Positions 35,071 to 46,789 of a stretch of 64,000 nt of DNA are shown here, piece after piece (within the stretch, counting starts at the first letter, position 1; every line of letters starts with the position of its first letter). Origin of the DNA: Atrina japonica. Taxonomy: Eukaryota > Mollusca > Bivalvia > Pterioida > Pinnidae. Position numbers and translations under genes: made by a program. The stretch lies in assembly GCA_030159075.1 (NCBI GenBank), contig BROG01000253.1, positions 434,001-498,000 on the forward strand. Reading direction: 5' to 3'. The notes beneath the pieces were generated by a model. The model was not told the DNA's origin. It saw only the letters and a list, made by a program, of their open reading frames with translations, and did not search any database.

Positions 35071-37188
35071 TTACTGGACATACGACATTTTGGATCTAAA
35101 TTTTGTCAGATATACAACTTTTTGGCCTGAAAGTTTTTTTTTAAAGAATGCATAAATATCATTAAAAATTTTGAAAGACACAATATCTAGGGCAAAACTG
35201 ATAATGACACCATCTACTAAACACGAAACAAATGAACTAGCTTGTAAGTCACCCTCGCCTTCATGCCAGAAGTAACAGGTTACGTCTTTCGATTTAAGGT
35301 CGAATATAGTGAAATTATGACAGGCTAATTTTGTTTTGTAATATAGTGCACTTGCTTTAAGCATTGGGGATAATAAAACGGCTTGTAAGTCAATAGTTAT
35401 AACTTTCAGATTATTTTTCAACAGATAGTCGGTCTTTATCTTCGGTTTTTGCATTCCGAGCAGTATCTTTCATTCTAATGTGTTCCTGGTACTCTTCTTC
35501 AGTTACATTCTTGGTTTCATAACCACAACAAATGTCACACTGATCTTTCTTTGGTTGATATATAGAAAGGTTCAATCTGTCAAAGACCTCTTTAAATGTA
35601 CAACGGTGTAATGAAGGCTTGTTATTAGTATCACAACTTGTTTTGTATTCACAGTATAGTTCGCTAAATGAGGTGAAAGTTGGTTCTAAATACTGTTTAG
35701 TTGTAGAGGAACGACAATAATGTGATGGCATCTTGGGTAGAATATTTAAAAAGTCTTCAGCATAAGTTATCTTTTCAGGAGCTCGAGCATTCATTTGTCG
35801 CTTATTTTGTCTTCTAGGGATGCCATTCTCAGATGTATTTACCCAGTCATACACGCAACGTTCACCAACACCTAGCGTAAGAAGAAACATGCTTTTACAA
35901 ACTCGAATTCGACTCTCATCTTTCTTTAAATGGTACAATAAAGTTTGGTTTCTCCTGCTTTCCCCTACCTTTTTTCTTTCCTTCACTTCTACTTTATCTA
36001 CCATACTTGTGATGTATACCTTTTTCTGATTCCAATCCATATGTCCCCAAAACTGATCAAATATTGATTTCCTGTCCTCTTTTGTGAACTGATAACAGTT
36101 TTTGCATTTTTTCGTACACTTAGTATCTTTCATTACTCTCTCACCCTTTTCTGTGTTATACTTGTAGTGTCCCTCGTCATCCTTTGTCATCCCTTTATAC
36201 TTTTTCCCTTGCATCCTTAAAGTTTTGTTCTTATTCTTTTCCCAGTTAGTAGGATTACTTTTCTTTTTCTGGATTGGCCCTATCTCATTTTCTACTTCTG
36301 GGATGTCGTCAACTAATATATTGTCTACATTTTCTTGCACTTGAATGTCTTCTTCACGTGCATCTGTCACTATATTATTGTCTCCATCGAACGACACACC
36401 TTCGTTGTCATCATGTTCTGAATCTCCTTGAACATCGGAAGTATTATCTTGGTTAAATTCATATGTTCTGTCTCTATTTTCAAGTTCTTTGTCTCTAAGC
36501 TTGCTTACAACATTTTGTTTGTAAATATTCTTTATTCTTATATTCTCTGTTTTATTTGTTTCACAATTCTGAGTTTTACGTTTCTTTATTAAACGTTTCT
36601 TTTTCTTATTACAATTCTCATCAGTACTAGAATCTGAATCAATAGTTTCTTTTCAATTCCTTTTGTTTTGGTTGATATGTAGGATCTTTTGTTGAATCAT
36701 CTAGATCAAGATCAGAATCTGTGTATAAATCATCAGATTCGTTACATGTAAGATTTCCTTTATGTTGTTCATTAATTGTTTCGGTAATAAAGTTACCCTG
36801 AATTCTAAAATTAGTCATATTGCCTTGTTCCAAAGACATTTTAACAAGCATTTGCCCCCTCGATAAATTCATTTTTATATGTTCAAAGTCTTGAATAAAG
36901 TGTTTATTCTGTTGCCCCTATCATTGACCAACCGCAAGCATGACAAATATAAATTTGAAATTGAAAGTCAGATTCTTCTACACTTTTAGGCAAGTTTTTA
37001 ACACATTTGAGATGATATTTTCTATCACAAATTTCACAACGTAACCATTGTGTGCCATCAGCGTCTTTTATTATTACATTTTCATTTATTATAATTTGGA
37101 TGTCCAATTGATTCGAATCGTGTGCTGTTCTTTTACATATTGAGCATTCCCATTCAGGCCACTCTTCGGATGAACATGACATTATCAA
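35071..37188 (-). pseudogene. PHD-finger / DDE-like transposase, frameshifted and internally deleted
   Basis: Read on the minus strand. The N-terminal segment (37,188-36,904) has a complete C4HC3 PHD-finger pattern: C15, C18, C51, C54, H59, C62, C82, C85. A one-base shift near 36,905 leads to an acidic region (SDDLYTDSDLDLDDS, to 36,640). Another shift near 36,650 leads to a Lys-rich patch (KKKKR) and the long frame ending at 35,411. That frame has CKNCYQFTKEDRKSIFDQFW, MPSHYCRSSTTKQYLEPTF and PKKDQCDICCGYE, blocks I recall from an uncharacterised transposase-like family in insects, cnidarians and molluscs. A third shift in an A run near 35,413 leads to ITIDLQAVLLSP, probably carrying the first catalytic Asp, and YYKTKLACHNFTIFDL. 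In that family a further ~200 residues with the other acidic residues follow; here they are missing and the frame ends in an apparent C-terminal remnant. There are no introns. A splice-acceptor-like TTTTTTCTTTTAACAG lies just upstream of the first ATG, at about 37,192. The role is inferred. Confidence 0.75.
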
Positions 37189-37199
37189 ACCTGTTAAAA

Positions 37200-37985
37200 G
37201 AAAAAAGAACCATTATCATAATACAAAATTAGTCTCCAGCATATTAATGAACAATAAAAATGATTCATGTTATAATGACGAAAACCTGATTAATTGTGAC
37301 ACCAGTTTTACTGCATTCATAGTTTTTGATAATTGATGATCATAGAAGTAACAAGTATGGTTTCAGAACGTAAAAAGTGTATATAAGCACAACATAATGA
37401 TACTATTGTCAGCATAATGTCTAAAATTTCCTCTTTAAATATATTCCAAATTGTCGTATATCATTAACCTGATAATTCCAAATCATCGTATCTCGGACAT
37501 GAGTTGGCGATATCTCCTCTAATATAGTGAAATTGGTAATAAAATGTACTGTGCTTGATGTATGTATTACATTTGGAACTTTAGTCATAAAAAATCAAAC
37601 CATTATATAAATCATGAATGATTGAAGGCTTTATAAATATTTAATAAACAGTTCCCTCTCTTAATCTGTCGAATATCAATTTTCTGGCTTTGAATGGTGA
37701 ATTTATTGTATAATTATGAGGCAATTTGATGGTTAACTTTGTTTATATTGTATTCAAACTACAATTATTAAAGGAATACTAATTTACTCACCTTCAGAAA
37801 TGTTTTCCAAGCTCTTCTTGGACATACGACGTTTTGGAAGAAAAATTATCATCAAATCAAAATCTCAAAAAATATCACATGATAAATTTTTGGGGTTCTG
37901 ATTGGCGGAGATATACGATTTTTTGACACAATATGTATTCAGCATCAGTGATTCCAAAACGGGGGAACAAAATTTTTGCCCATTT
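37200..37985. other. 5' non-coding part of the PHD transposon with subterminal motif copies
   Basis: AT-rich and without coding sequence. It contains repeats of the TIR core: TTCCAAATTGTCGTATATCA (37,447), TTCCAAATCATCGTATCTCG (37,475) and the inverse GACATACGACGTTTTGGAAG (37,823). A further inverse copy lies at the other end of the element (35,077). Confidence 0.65.
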
Positions 37986-37986
37986 T

Positions 37987-38020
37987 TGACATACGACATT
38001 TTGGAAACACACCGACGATA
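37987..38020 (-). repeat. Right terminal inverted repeat
   Basis: Inverse of 34,890-34,923, read on the plus strand as TGACATACGACATTTTGGAA ending in CACACCGACGATA. Confidence 0.85.
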
Positions 38021-38129
38021 TACCAAATAAAGTGGTAATGCATTATAATCGAATCTTGATTTCTAGCTTCCTTTATTACCCGCGTCTAATAAGTGGATGT
38101 ATCGTTGAAGGTCAGTTAGCAATACAGCG

Positions 38130-38131
<2 letters not shown>

Positions 38132-38198
<67 letters not shown>
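38132..38198 (+). repeat. (CT)n microsatellite
   Basis: Uninterrupted run of about 33 CT units, about 110 bp outside the right end of the transposon. Confidence 0.97.
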
Positions 38199-38206
<8 letters not shown>

Positions 38207-38489
38207 TGTAGTCAAATGAGAACAGTATAGTCAATAACTTTCGTACCAGAAGTTCTTTGATCACATGCGGAGTCACGCCCAATCTCTCGCTGAATTAATG
38301 TCACGTCCGTGGTAAAGGTCTGACTTTATAGCAATATTAGCTGTCGTCATCGGCATCTTTTTAAAATGTCAAATATTTAACACTATTAACAAGTCTTGCA
38401 ACTTTCCGCTCATTTGCGAACCCAAAACGAGGTATGCACCGGAACCGAAGCATGTACGACGACACAAATGGAAATAAAAGAAATTTAAT

Positions 38490-39165
38490 TAATTGTACGT
38501 CTCAAAAGAGAGTTTACGTAGGTACCAAATGAGAGTTTTTAATTATTATGTTAAAAAAGAGAGCTTAAGTAGGTCTCAAATGAAAAGCTTTGGTAGGTTC
38601 CAAAGAGAGCTTAAGTAGGTTCCAAAGGAGAGCTTAAGTAGGTACCAAAGGAGAGTTTAAGTAGGTCCTAGATGAGAGTGTAAGTAGGTGCAAAAGGAAG
38701 CCTTAAGTAGTACCCAAAAGGGACCTTATGTTGTTCCCAAAGGAGAGGTTAAGTAGTTCTCAAAAGAGAGCTTGAGTATACCTCAAAGGAGAGTTGAAGT
38801 AGGTCCTAAAGGGAAGTTTAAATATGTCTCAGAGGAGTGTTTAAGTAGATCTCAAAGGAGAGTTTCAGCTGGTCCAAAAGTAGAGTTTACGTATGCCCAA
38901 AGAGAGAGTTTAAGTAGGTCCCAAAAGAGAACTTAAGTAGGACCTAAAGGAGATTTTAAGTAGGTCCCGAAGGATAGCTTAAGCAGCCTACTTTAGGTCT
39001 CAAAGGAGGGTTTAAGTTGGTTCCAAAGGAGAGCTTAAGTCGGTCCCAAAGGAGATCCTAAGTAGGCCCCAAAGGAGAGCTTATGTATGTCCCAAAGGAG
39101 AGCTAATATGATAAGTAGGCCCCAAGGGAGAGCTTTTAAAAGTAGGCCCAAAATGTGACCTTACG
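38490..39165 (+). repeat. ~23-bp minisatellite GAGAGCTTAAGTAGGTCCCAAAG
   Basis: About 29 units of the form AGAGCTTAAGTAGGTCCCAA with point changes and occasional one-unit distortions. The array has no open frame. Confidence 0.92.
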
Positions 39166-39169
39166 TCCC

Positions 39170-39980
39170 ACTCTGATCCATTCTTTCTGCGTACGGTACA
39201 TATTTTTGTTTATGAAAACGCACCCCCATATTTAATTTGAAAACTAGAAGATGACAAAAATTATTATGGTTTTTAGATGTGACTTTAATATAAGTACGCC
39301 TTAATATTGTAATATCGGCTTCATACGCAACACGTGCTAATGCCCTACATCGATATATTGATTTTTACACATTTCCCAAAAATATATATATTAATTTATT
39401 ATGGCTTTTGTTTTAGTTTCGTGCGTGTCACGTTTGCGGTGTCACTGCGTGGCCAATGACATAGCCTTCACAAGGTAGTCCTATGTGTCTACACCCACCC
39501 ATTAAATAAAAAATTTACAACAATACACTTCTATTAATAGTAAAATTGTTTTGCATTAAACTGCAGGTACATGAAATATAGCTAATCGAGTAACATCTGC
39601 AGCTCTTAACATAAATTTCTTGTTCGAGTTCATTTGCAAATTGCTATTCATAAGTCAATCCAATTGCCAAGCCCTTGGTATTTATTTTCGATCAGCAGTA
39701 ACCAAACCCCTCTCGAGGATACTTGCAACATAAAATTACTTTGCGGACAGACGGTTCCAAATGCAAGCAGCAAAAAATAATATAATAAAAATAAATTAAA
39801 ATAATAGAAAATATAGCACATCTAATATACATGCTTTTGATGACCAGCTGTAAAAGAACGGACAGTGGGCGTTTTATTGTAACGATAGATTGTGGACGTA
39901 CATCTGAAATACAGTGAGCTTAAATTATTGATTACAGTGTATTATAACTGGTAACAATTGCTGATATTAAACATCGATTT
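39170..39980. other. Gene-free stretch
   Basis: AT-rich DNA between the minisatellite and the small secreted-like ORF. No promoter can be assigned with confidence. Confidence 0.35.
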
Positions 39981-39986
39981 CGCCGG

Positions 39987-40151
39987 ATGCAAAAAGAAGT
40001 TATCGTGTTGATAGCCATTGTATTGAAGTGTTCGGGAAACCTAAGTGCACGACCTTCTGTCATTTGTACCAGCATTTATTTACCGTATAGATCTATCCCA
40101 GGCTGTAAAAGTTGCAGGAATTATTTCAATGTTGGTATGCAGGGATTTTGA
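39987..40151 (+). CDS. Small ORF with signal-peptide-like N-terminus (hypothetical, possibly a first exon)
   Basis: A 54-codon frame starting ATG CAA AAA GAA. Residues 4-13 form a hydrophobic core (EVIVLIAIVL), followed by a small-residue region with a plausible signal-peptidase site near SGNLSA/RP. The mature part would be about 33 residues with three cysteines (C27, C40, C43) and no dibasic cleavage site. A splice-donor-like GTTG/GTATGC lies before the stop, so this could be the first exon of a secreted peptide gene. I do not recognise the peptide. Chance is a serious alternative, because a 54-codon frame with one hydrophobic run is expected somewhere in 64 kb. Confidence 0.2.
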   Translation: MQKEVIVLIAIVLKCSGNLSARPSVICTSIYLPYRSIPGCKSCRNYFNVGMQGF

Positions 40152-40465
40152 AATACGACAGCTAGTTCATTTACAACAACAAACTGGGGCGTGTGCGCAT
40201 GTCGACGATAATAAGATAGGTAGTGAAGATTCGTTTTAATGATGTGTGGCTATTAAAAAGCTCCTTTTGACATGTAGAGATTTGCTCACGGTTATAGAAA
40301 TGCCCATAGATATGTCATAATTATTGTTTTAAAATCAGTACATGAGAAAGTCACACACTGTATCTGAACCTATCAGGCTACAAGCCGCGAAAACACCCGT
40401 CGTCGACTATACATACACAGCGCCATCTATCTGTTCTGGTGGTTCTGTCTTATTTCCCATGTTGG

Positions 40466-40690
40466 GATGGGGGTTCCGTTGTCCGAGTGATTAGAAATTC
40501 GTTGCTTTAAACGACAATGTCTAGCAACTATTGTCGTTTGAGGGTTGGTAGTCGCTGACATCTAGTAATCTGATTATGTGAGAAAGTTTGGCAATTTTAT
40601 TCCGTAGGGTCGGTGGTCTTTTTTACTGGTTGACTGCCTTTTTTCTGTTACCCTTAAAAACTAGATTTCATCATATAAAGTTTGGCTGCA
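40466..40690 (+). mobile_element. SINE family 2, decayed
   Basis: GGTTCCGTTGTCCGAGTGAT with TAGAAATTCGTTGC, a degenerate middle, and the body GATTATGTGAGAAAGTTTGG and GTAGGGTCGGTGGTC. The head middle carries an inserted AACGACAATG / ACTATTGTCGTT palindrome. Confidence 0.55.
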
Positions 40691-41397
40691 ACAGTAGTCG
40701 GAACGAATATAAAAAAAGTAAATTAATTTAATATAATCAAGTCATGGTGCATAAATATTGACTTCTTTATTAAAATTTATAACAAACTTAAAATTCATAC
40801 ATTAAATTTGAAAACTGAAACTTGCAGCAATATTTCTAAACGGTTCTTTAATTAGTTATATTGTCATCAATTTTTGATGAAGAACTTCCCGAGAACCTTC
40901 GTTTACGTGTTGAACATACAAATGTTTCTGCCCGCACTTCACTTGACCGTCACTTCAATTGAAGAATAAGTTTACAGTCCGTTTGGTTTCCTGTTTTAAT
41001 TAAGGTGTGTTGGTCGTAAAACAAACAGTACATAACAATTTTCATGTTAGTCATTGCTGAGCATTGTTGTTCTGATGTTGCTAATATTATTTTCTTTGAC
41101 TTTTTGTCTTTGGCATGCCGAATGTGTTTGGGGATGTAAAGTTTATTCTTCAGGAGGAAACATTCCGTGTTATTCGTTGCAGTTTTATTGTAATGATATG
41201 ATACTTAGATAAGCCCAGGATCAAAGATAACAGGTGGAGGCATACTGACCGATGGGCATAGTAACATGTTGTATTACTCTAAGTCTAAGATTTTCACCCC
41301 TCTTCAGCTAATCCTGAAATCTTATTGCAACTGGTTAACTTAGCCAAGTTTATAATAATCCCTGATTTCTGTACGAATTCTGGTAGTGTATTCCCGT
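40691..41397. other. Gene-free stretch
   Basis: AT-rich DNA, nothing recognised. Confidence 0.35.
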
Positions 41398-41419
41398 CTA
41401 AGTCAAATTTCTGACACGA

Positions 41420-41475
41420 AGTTGTCGGTCCTTGCACTCTCGATCTATTGATCGCGAATGCAAGGACCGATAACT
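41420..41475. repeat. Palindrome family copy (26-bp imperfect hairpin)
   Basis: AGTTGTCGGTCCTTGCACTC and CGATC (41,420-41,445) face GATCGCGAATGCAAGGACCG and ATAACT (41,450-41,475), with three mismatches and a four-base loop. The core GTCGGTCCTTGCA matches 52,343 and 52,775. Confidence 0.8.
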
Positions 41476-41601
41476 CTCTATACGAGGTGGGCCATAGTCA
41501 TATCTTTTAACATCGCTTTCAACTTTTAAACCCCAAACAGTGGTGTCTTTATATCTAAAAGCATTAAAAAGGTGTTGTAAAGTGTTTAGACAGCTTCTAG
41601 T

Positions 41602-41925
41602 CATCGTCGTTACTGAAACCACGGCCCGGAATCGCTATGATCTTTCCTACCCGTTGTCTCATGCGACCGAAAATGACCAGCAAATGAATATTTATGAGGA
41701 GTAGTTGTGATCAGCAACGGAAGTTATCGCATAGTCTGTTTATCCAATACAATTCTGAAATTGTTTAAAATCCTCGATTCGATTGGTTGACGAATGCGAT
41801 CACCGTTTACTCGCATTGGCTGAGGCCTCATGAATAACAAAAAAATATATACGAGAGATTTCGGCCGCGTGCGACCACGGTTAAGAAAGAGCATAGCGAT
41901 TTTGAACCGTTGTTTTACGACGATG
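41602..41925. mobile_element. TIR element (MITE), copy A
   Basis: The left end CATCGTCGTTACTGAAACCA then GGAATCGCTATGATCTTTCC faces a right end that in reverse reads CATCGTCGTAAAACAACGGT then AAAATCGCTATGCTCTTTCT. Both arms continue to TGCGACCGAAA or its equivalent, giving arms of roughly 70 bp. The core has GGAAGTTATCGCATAGTCTG and no coding sequence. Copy B is at 46,790. Confidence 0.8.
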
Positions 41926-42118
41926 GGTTGTAGTTATCTAGTGGTATACCATTCGCCTCGAAGTTAGAAGGTCCGGGATACGATTCCCAGTATCGATCAT
42001 ATGTCTAAGCAGACTAAAATAACAGTGACTCTTTCGACAAGGGCTCAGTATAAGTAGTGAAAGACCTGGAACTTTCCCGGAGAAGACTCAAGTCAACAGC
42101 AATAAAACAAACAAACAT
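41926..42118 (+). mobile_element. tRNA-derived SINE, family 4
   Basis: Head TTGTAGTTATCTAGTGGTAT (A box resembling Glu/Gly tRNAs) and CCGGGATACGATTCCCAGT (B-box/T-arm), body TAACAGTGACTCTTTCGACA and GGGCTCAGTATAAGTAGTGA, and the A-rich end AATAAAACAAACAAACA. Only one copy is in the window. It abuts the end of MITE copy A. Confidence 0.7.
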
Positions 42119-42235
42119 TTATAGACTTCAATAAATGCTCACCGGTGAATTTACAGAGATCGGGTTCGGCCTTGTATACAGTTATTATCGCATTCGGATA
42201 GACAAAAAAAACTTCCGTTTGAATTTCGAATCGAC

Positions 42236-42315
42236 AAGGTGCCTCCGGTTAGAGCATCGCGCTTTAAATCATGATGTCTCTCACATCCTGCCAGCAATGT
42301 TATAATTCACTCCTC
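42236..42315 (+). mobile_element. SINE family 2 head fragment
   Basis: AGGTGCCTCCGGTTAGAGCA, TCGCGCTTTAAATCATGATG and TCTCTCACATCCTGCC, ending near CACTCCTCCATGG. The B box is deleted. Confidence 0.55.
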
Positions 42316-43130
42316 CATGGCACCTGATCTCACCACTAGATTTCCACAGGTCCGTGTCTGTCCAATATTCACCACATTGATATAATATTGTATCCAGGAC
42401 GTCCCAAAAATTTATACTTTGTACACAATCTGTGATTGTTATATTCACAATTTTCGAATAGGTTAAACGTCGTTTTTAACCAGCAATTTGTTTATTTTTC
42501 AGTGTGTTAAATTACTAAATACACAATTCAAAAAGCTTCTGTCACGCGTCGAATTTAAATTGACTTCCAAATCCGTTGTCACTCTGTACCAAGTTACAAT
42601 CCTAATTATCCTGTCTGCCTCGGGATTCAAAGATACAGTGTCAGGTGTCGAATTTAAAATGTCGAGATTTATTTGCGGTATACAAGGTCAAACTTGTTTT
42701 CATCAATTCGCTTGTTTTAAAAAGGTGCGATTTTCGAGGCCGCGACTTACCATAAAAAGGCACTGCCATCCTGAGTTAGCAACATACGGCTCGTAAATTG
42801 TAGTTGCGAGAAATTGTACCTATTTGTAACGTATTACCACATAAAACGAGAAGAAAACTTAGAAAAGACAGTGAATTCTCAGTACGTGTAGTAAGCGTAA
42901 TTTTTGATAAGATGGATTGCTTTGTATACTTCATCTCAAGTTTAAAATTAACGTTTTACTGAAATCGTAATGGCTTAAGAGATTAAGAAAAGTATTCCCG
43001 CGAGATCTCATCAGGAGATAAATTGTTTTTACTTGCCTGTCTGTCTGTCTGTCTGAATGTCCCTAACTTTAACTTTTGGATTTTATAAAACGACAATTAT
43101 TGACGTCAGTTCATCATAAACTAATCATGT

Positions 43131-43131
<1 letters not shown>
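42316..43131. other. Gene-free stretch
   Basis: A 102-codon open frame at 42,488-42,796 contains two similar GTCGAATTTAAA segments but no domain. I do not support it as a gene. Confidence 0.35.

Positions 43132-43190
<59 letters not shown>
43132..43190 (+). repeat. (CT)n microsatellite
   Basis: About 29 uninterrupted CT units. Confidence 0.97.
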
Positions 43191-44754
<1,564 letters not shown>

Positions 44755-45373
44755 AGATCCAGATCCCTGGTTATCCAAACGTTAAAATGAATAGCAATAC
44801 TCCGTCTGGGTATAAAACAGGACACTGTTTTGTCATTCAGGAAAATTGTACATAACAAATATATTCAGTAACATCAACATATCGCGCCTTTCGGATGTCA
44901 GAAAAACAAGAGAGCCATACCGATACACAGCTGTTTATTCTGTCATGTTAACGCGTGTAACTTATTGTAATCGGTTTCATATGGCGCACTTAATATTCAT
45001 AAAAAATGTATACTGTGAAAATAAACACATATATGAAAAATATAAATATATGGTAACGCATTAGTACCAGCTTGAAGTATACCGAATAGCATCGTAGGGA
45101 GCTGAAGATGTAAATGAGTCTGAATACTTCGATACACATTCGTAACTATGAAATCGATCCTACATAAATAGCAGATGAATCACTTTCATTGAAGCGGCTA
45201 ATATTCTGCTGGAGATGTCAGAAGCATGCCACGTGCACGAATTTATATGTTTATGTCCAATGTTTGGTCATTTCTCTAATATTGGAAATTTTATTTGGAT
45301 TTTATACTTTGAAGTGTTAATAGTATTTTTGTAATCATTAAAGTGGATATCTGCCATTCCGTTATTGTAAGTA

Positions 45374-45376
<3 letters not shown>

Positions 45377-45469
<93 letters not shown>
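45377..45469 (+). repeat. (CT)n microsatellite, interrupted once by GT
   Basis: About 46 CT units with one G substitution near 45,421. Confidence 0.97.
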
Positions 45470-45472
<3 letters not shown>

Positions 45473-46199
45473 AACTCGCTCAACAATATTGGAATCCAGA
45501 TAGAGAACTTTGTTGGGTGTAAATATTGTATATTACGGCATCACCCAGCTGTCCGCCATCGGTGTGTCAATAATGACATCCAAATATTCCAGAAACGAGT
45601 AGAAATAAATAATATGAGTAAAAAAAATATTCAGATTCATTGCAATTCTTTTCTGTAAATATAAAGATAGGTTATTGTCTATTTTGAAAACTTGCGGCTA
45701 AATACGAAACTAAGCATGGCATCTGTAAGACATAAAATAGATATCAAAACATTCTCCATTCCATCCCAGTTCGGTTCTAATCGCTCTCATATACTGCAGA
45801 TCCTTTTACATCATATTTTACAAGTGAGATGATATTGATTTATAAGTATAAATTTCCCTGATCCGCTTTTGAGATATTTACCAACACGGCTTTGTAAACA
45901 TCTATCTATTTCTGAATACGTTTAAACTTAACATTGACATCTCTAACTGCTGTACATATCACCCGTCTGGTGTATTTATTATGAAATAACGCCTAATTGA
46001 ATTAACTTTTACTTATTTATATCTAACCAGAAGGAGAATTATGTAAACATATGCTATGGAGTGTGAAGGCTGTGCTAAGTTTTTGTGATTTAGTGCGAAC
46101 TTAAGTGGGAAGGATGTCTAGATAGATTGTAAAGAAAATCCGTGAAAAGTAGAGTAGACTAAGTTAGATATTTGATAGATTTTATATATCCATCTATCT
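45470..46199. other. Gene-free stretch
   Basis: Nothing recognised. Confidence 0.35.
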
Positions 46200-46204
46200 T
46201 TGAT

Positions 46205-46262
46205 TTACTAGCGGTTTTACCAAAAGAGAAATTTTTGGTAAATCTCCTGGTAAGTCAAAAGG
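46205..46262. repeat. Short palindromic repeat, diverged copy 3
   Basis: GATTTACTAGCGGTTTTACC, AAAAGAGAAATTTTTGGTAA, then ATCTCCTGGTAAGTC. The ACCAAAA / TTTTGGT arms and the CTGGTAA motif link it to the units at 22,183 and 60,108. Confidence 0.4.
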
Positions 46263-46789
46263 TGGGCGGAACATGATGTATCTGTCTTTGGAGTAATGGT
46301 GCGTGATGTCATCTTTGCTACACGTGTTTGTGCTTTAGTTGTATCACAATGTTGGTCTTGTACAGATGTGTGCTTTCTCCCCCTGACAGTCTGTAGCTAA
46401 TTAAGAGAATAAAGGTTTTGTCAGATAATTTAAAATCTGATTTTTCCTGTGGTTCCATATGAAAACAGAACTAATTATGGCATTGTATATTGTATTTCAT
46501 AGAGCTAGTTTAAAATTGTGAAAGATTGGAACTAAAAGACACCAATTTTACTCATTGGGACTATAAGACACCAATTTTACTTCTTAGAAGGAACTTTTAA
46601 GTTTTTTACCAGATTTGTTCCCATATCCTGGACTTCCTGAGGATTTATACTTCGGTATTCGAGATTTTTAAAATATATTACTAAAAATGGTTTGAGTAAA
46701 TTTCAGTACCATACTGAAATTTCCACTTATTTTTCAATTTTTCGCAGTAAACCATAAACTTTACCAAATGTTTTTATAAAAAGTCCATA

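Larger units (their letters stand above)
34890..38020 (-). mobile_element. ~3.1-kb TIR DNA transposon with PHD-finger/DDE-like gene
   Basis: The left end reads TATCGTCGGTGTGGTTCCAA, then ATTGTCGTAAGTCA. The right end in reverse reads TATCGTCGGTGTGTTTCCAA, then AATGTCGTATGTCA. This is a ~34-bp terminal inverted repeat with three mismatches. TA flanks both ends (34,888-34,889 and 38,021-38,022). Because the junctions read TATAT/ATATA, the target duplication could equally be scored as ATAT with a TIR starting CGTCGG. The only gene inside is the minus-strand frameshifted transposase-like frame at 35,071-37,188. Copies of the TIR core motif recur near both ends. I cannot place it in a named superfamily; TA would fit Tc1/mariner-like targets, but the protein is unlike those. 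Confidence 0.82.

Noticed and set aside
38132..38198. The (CT)n tract as part of the PHD transposon
   Set aside because: It lies more than 100 bp outside the right TIR and the TA junction.
42488..42796. 102-codon open frame
   Set aside because: No recognisable motif, and composition matches the surrounding AT-rich DNA.
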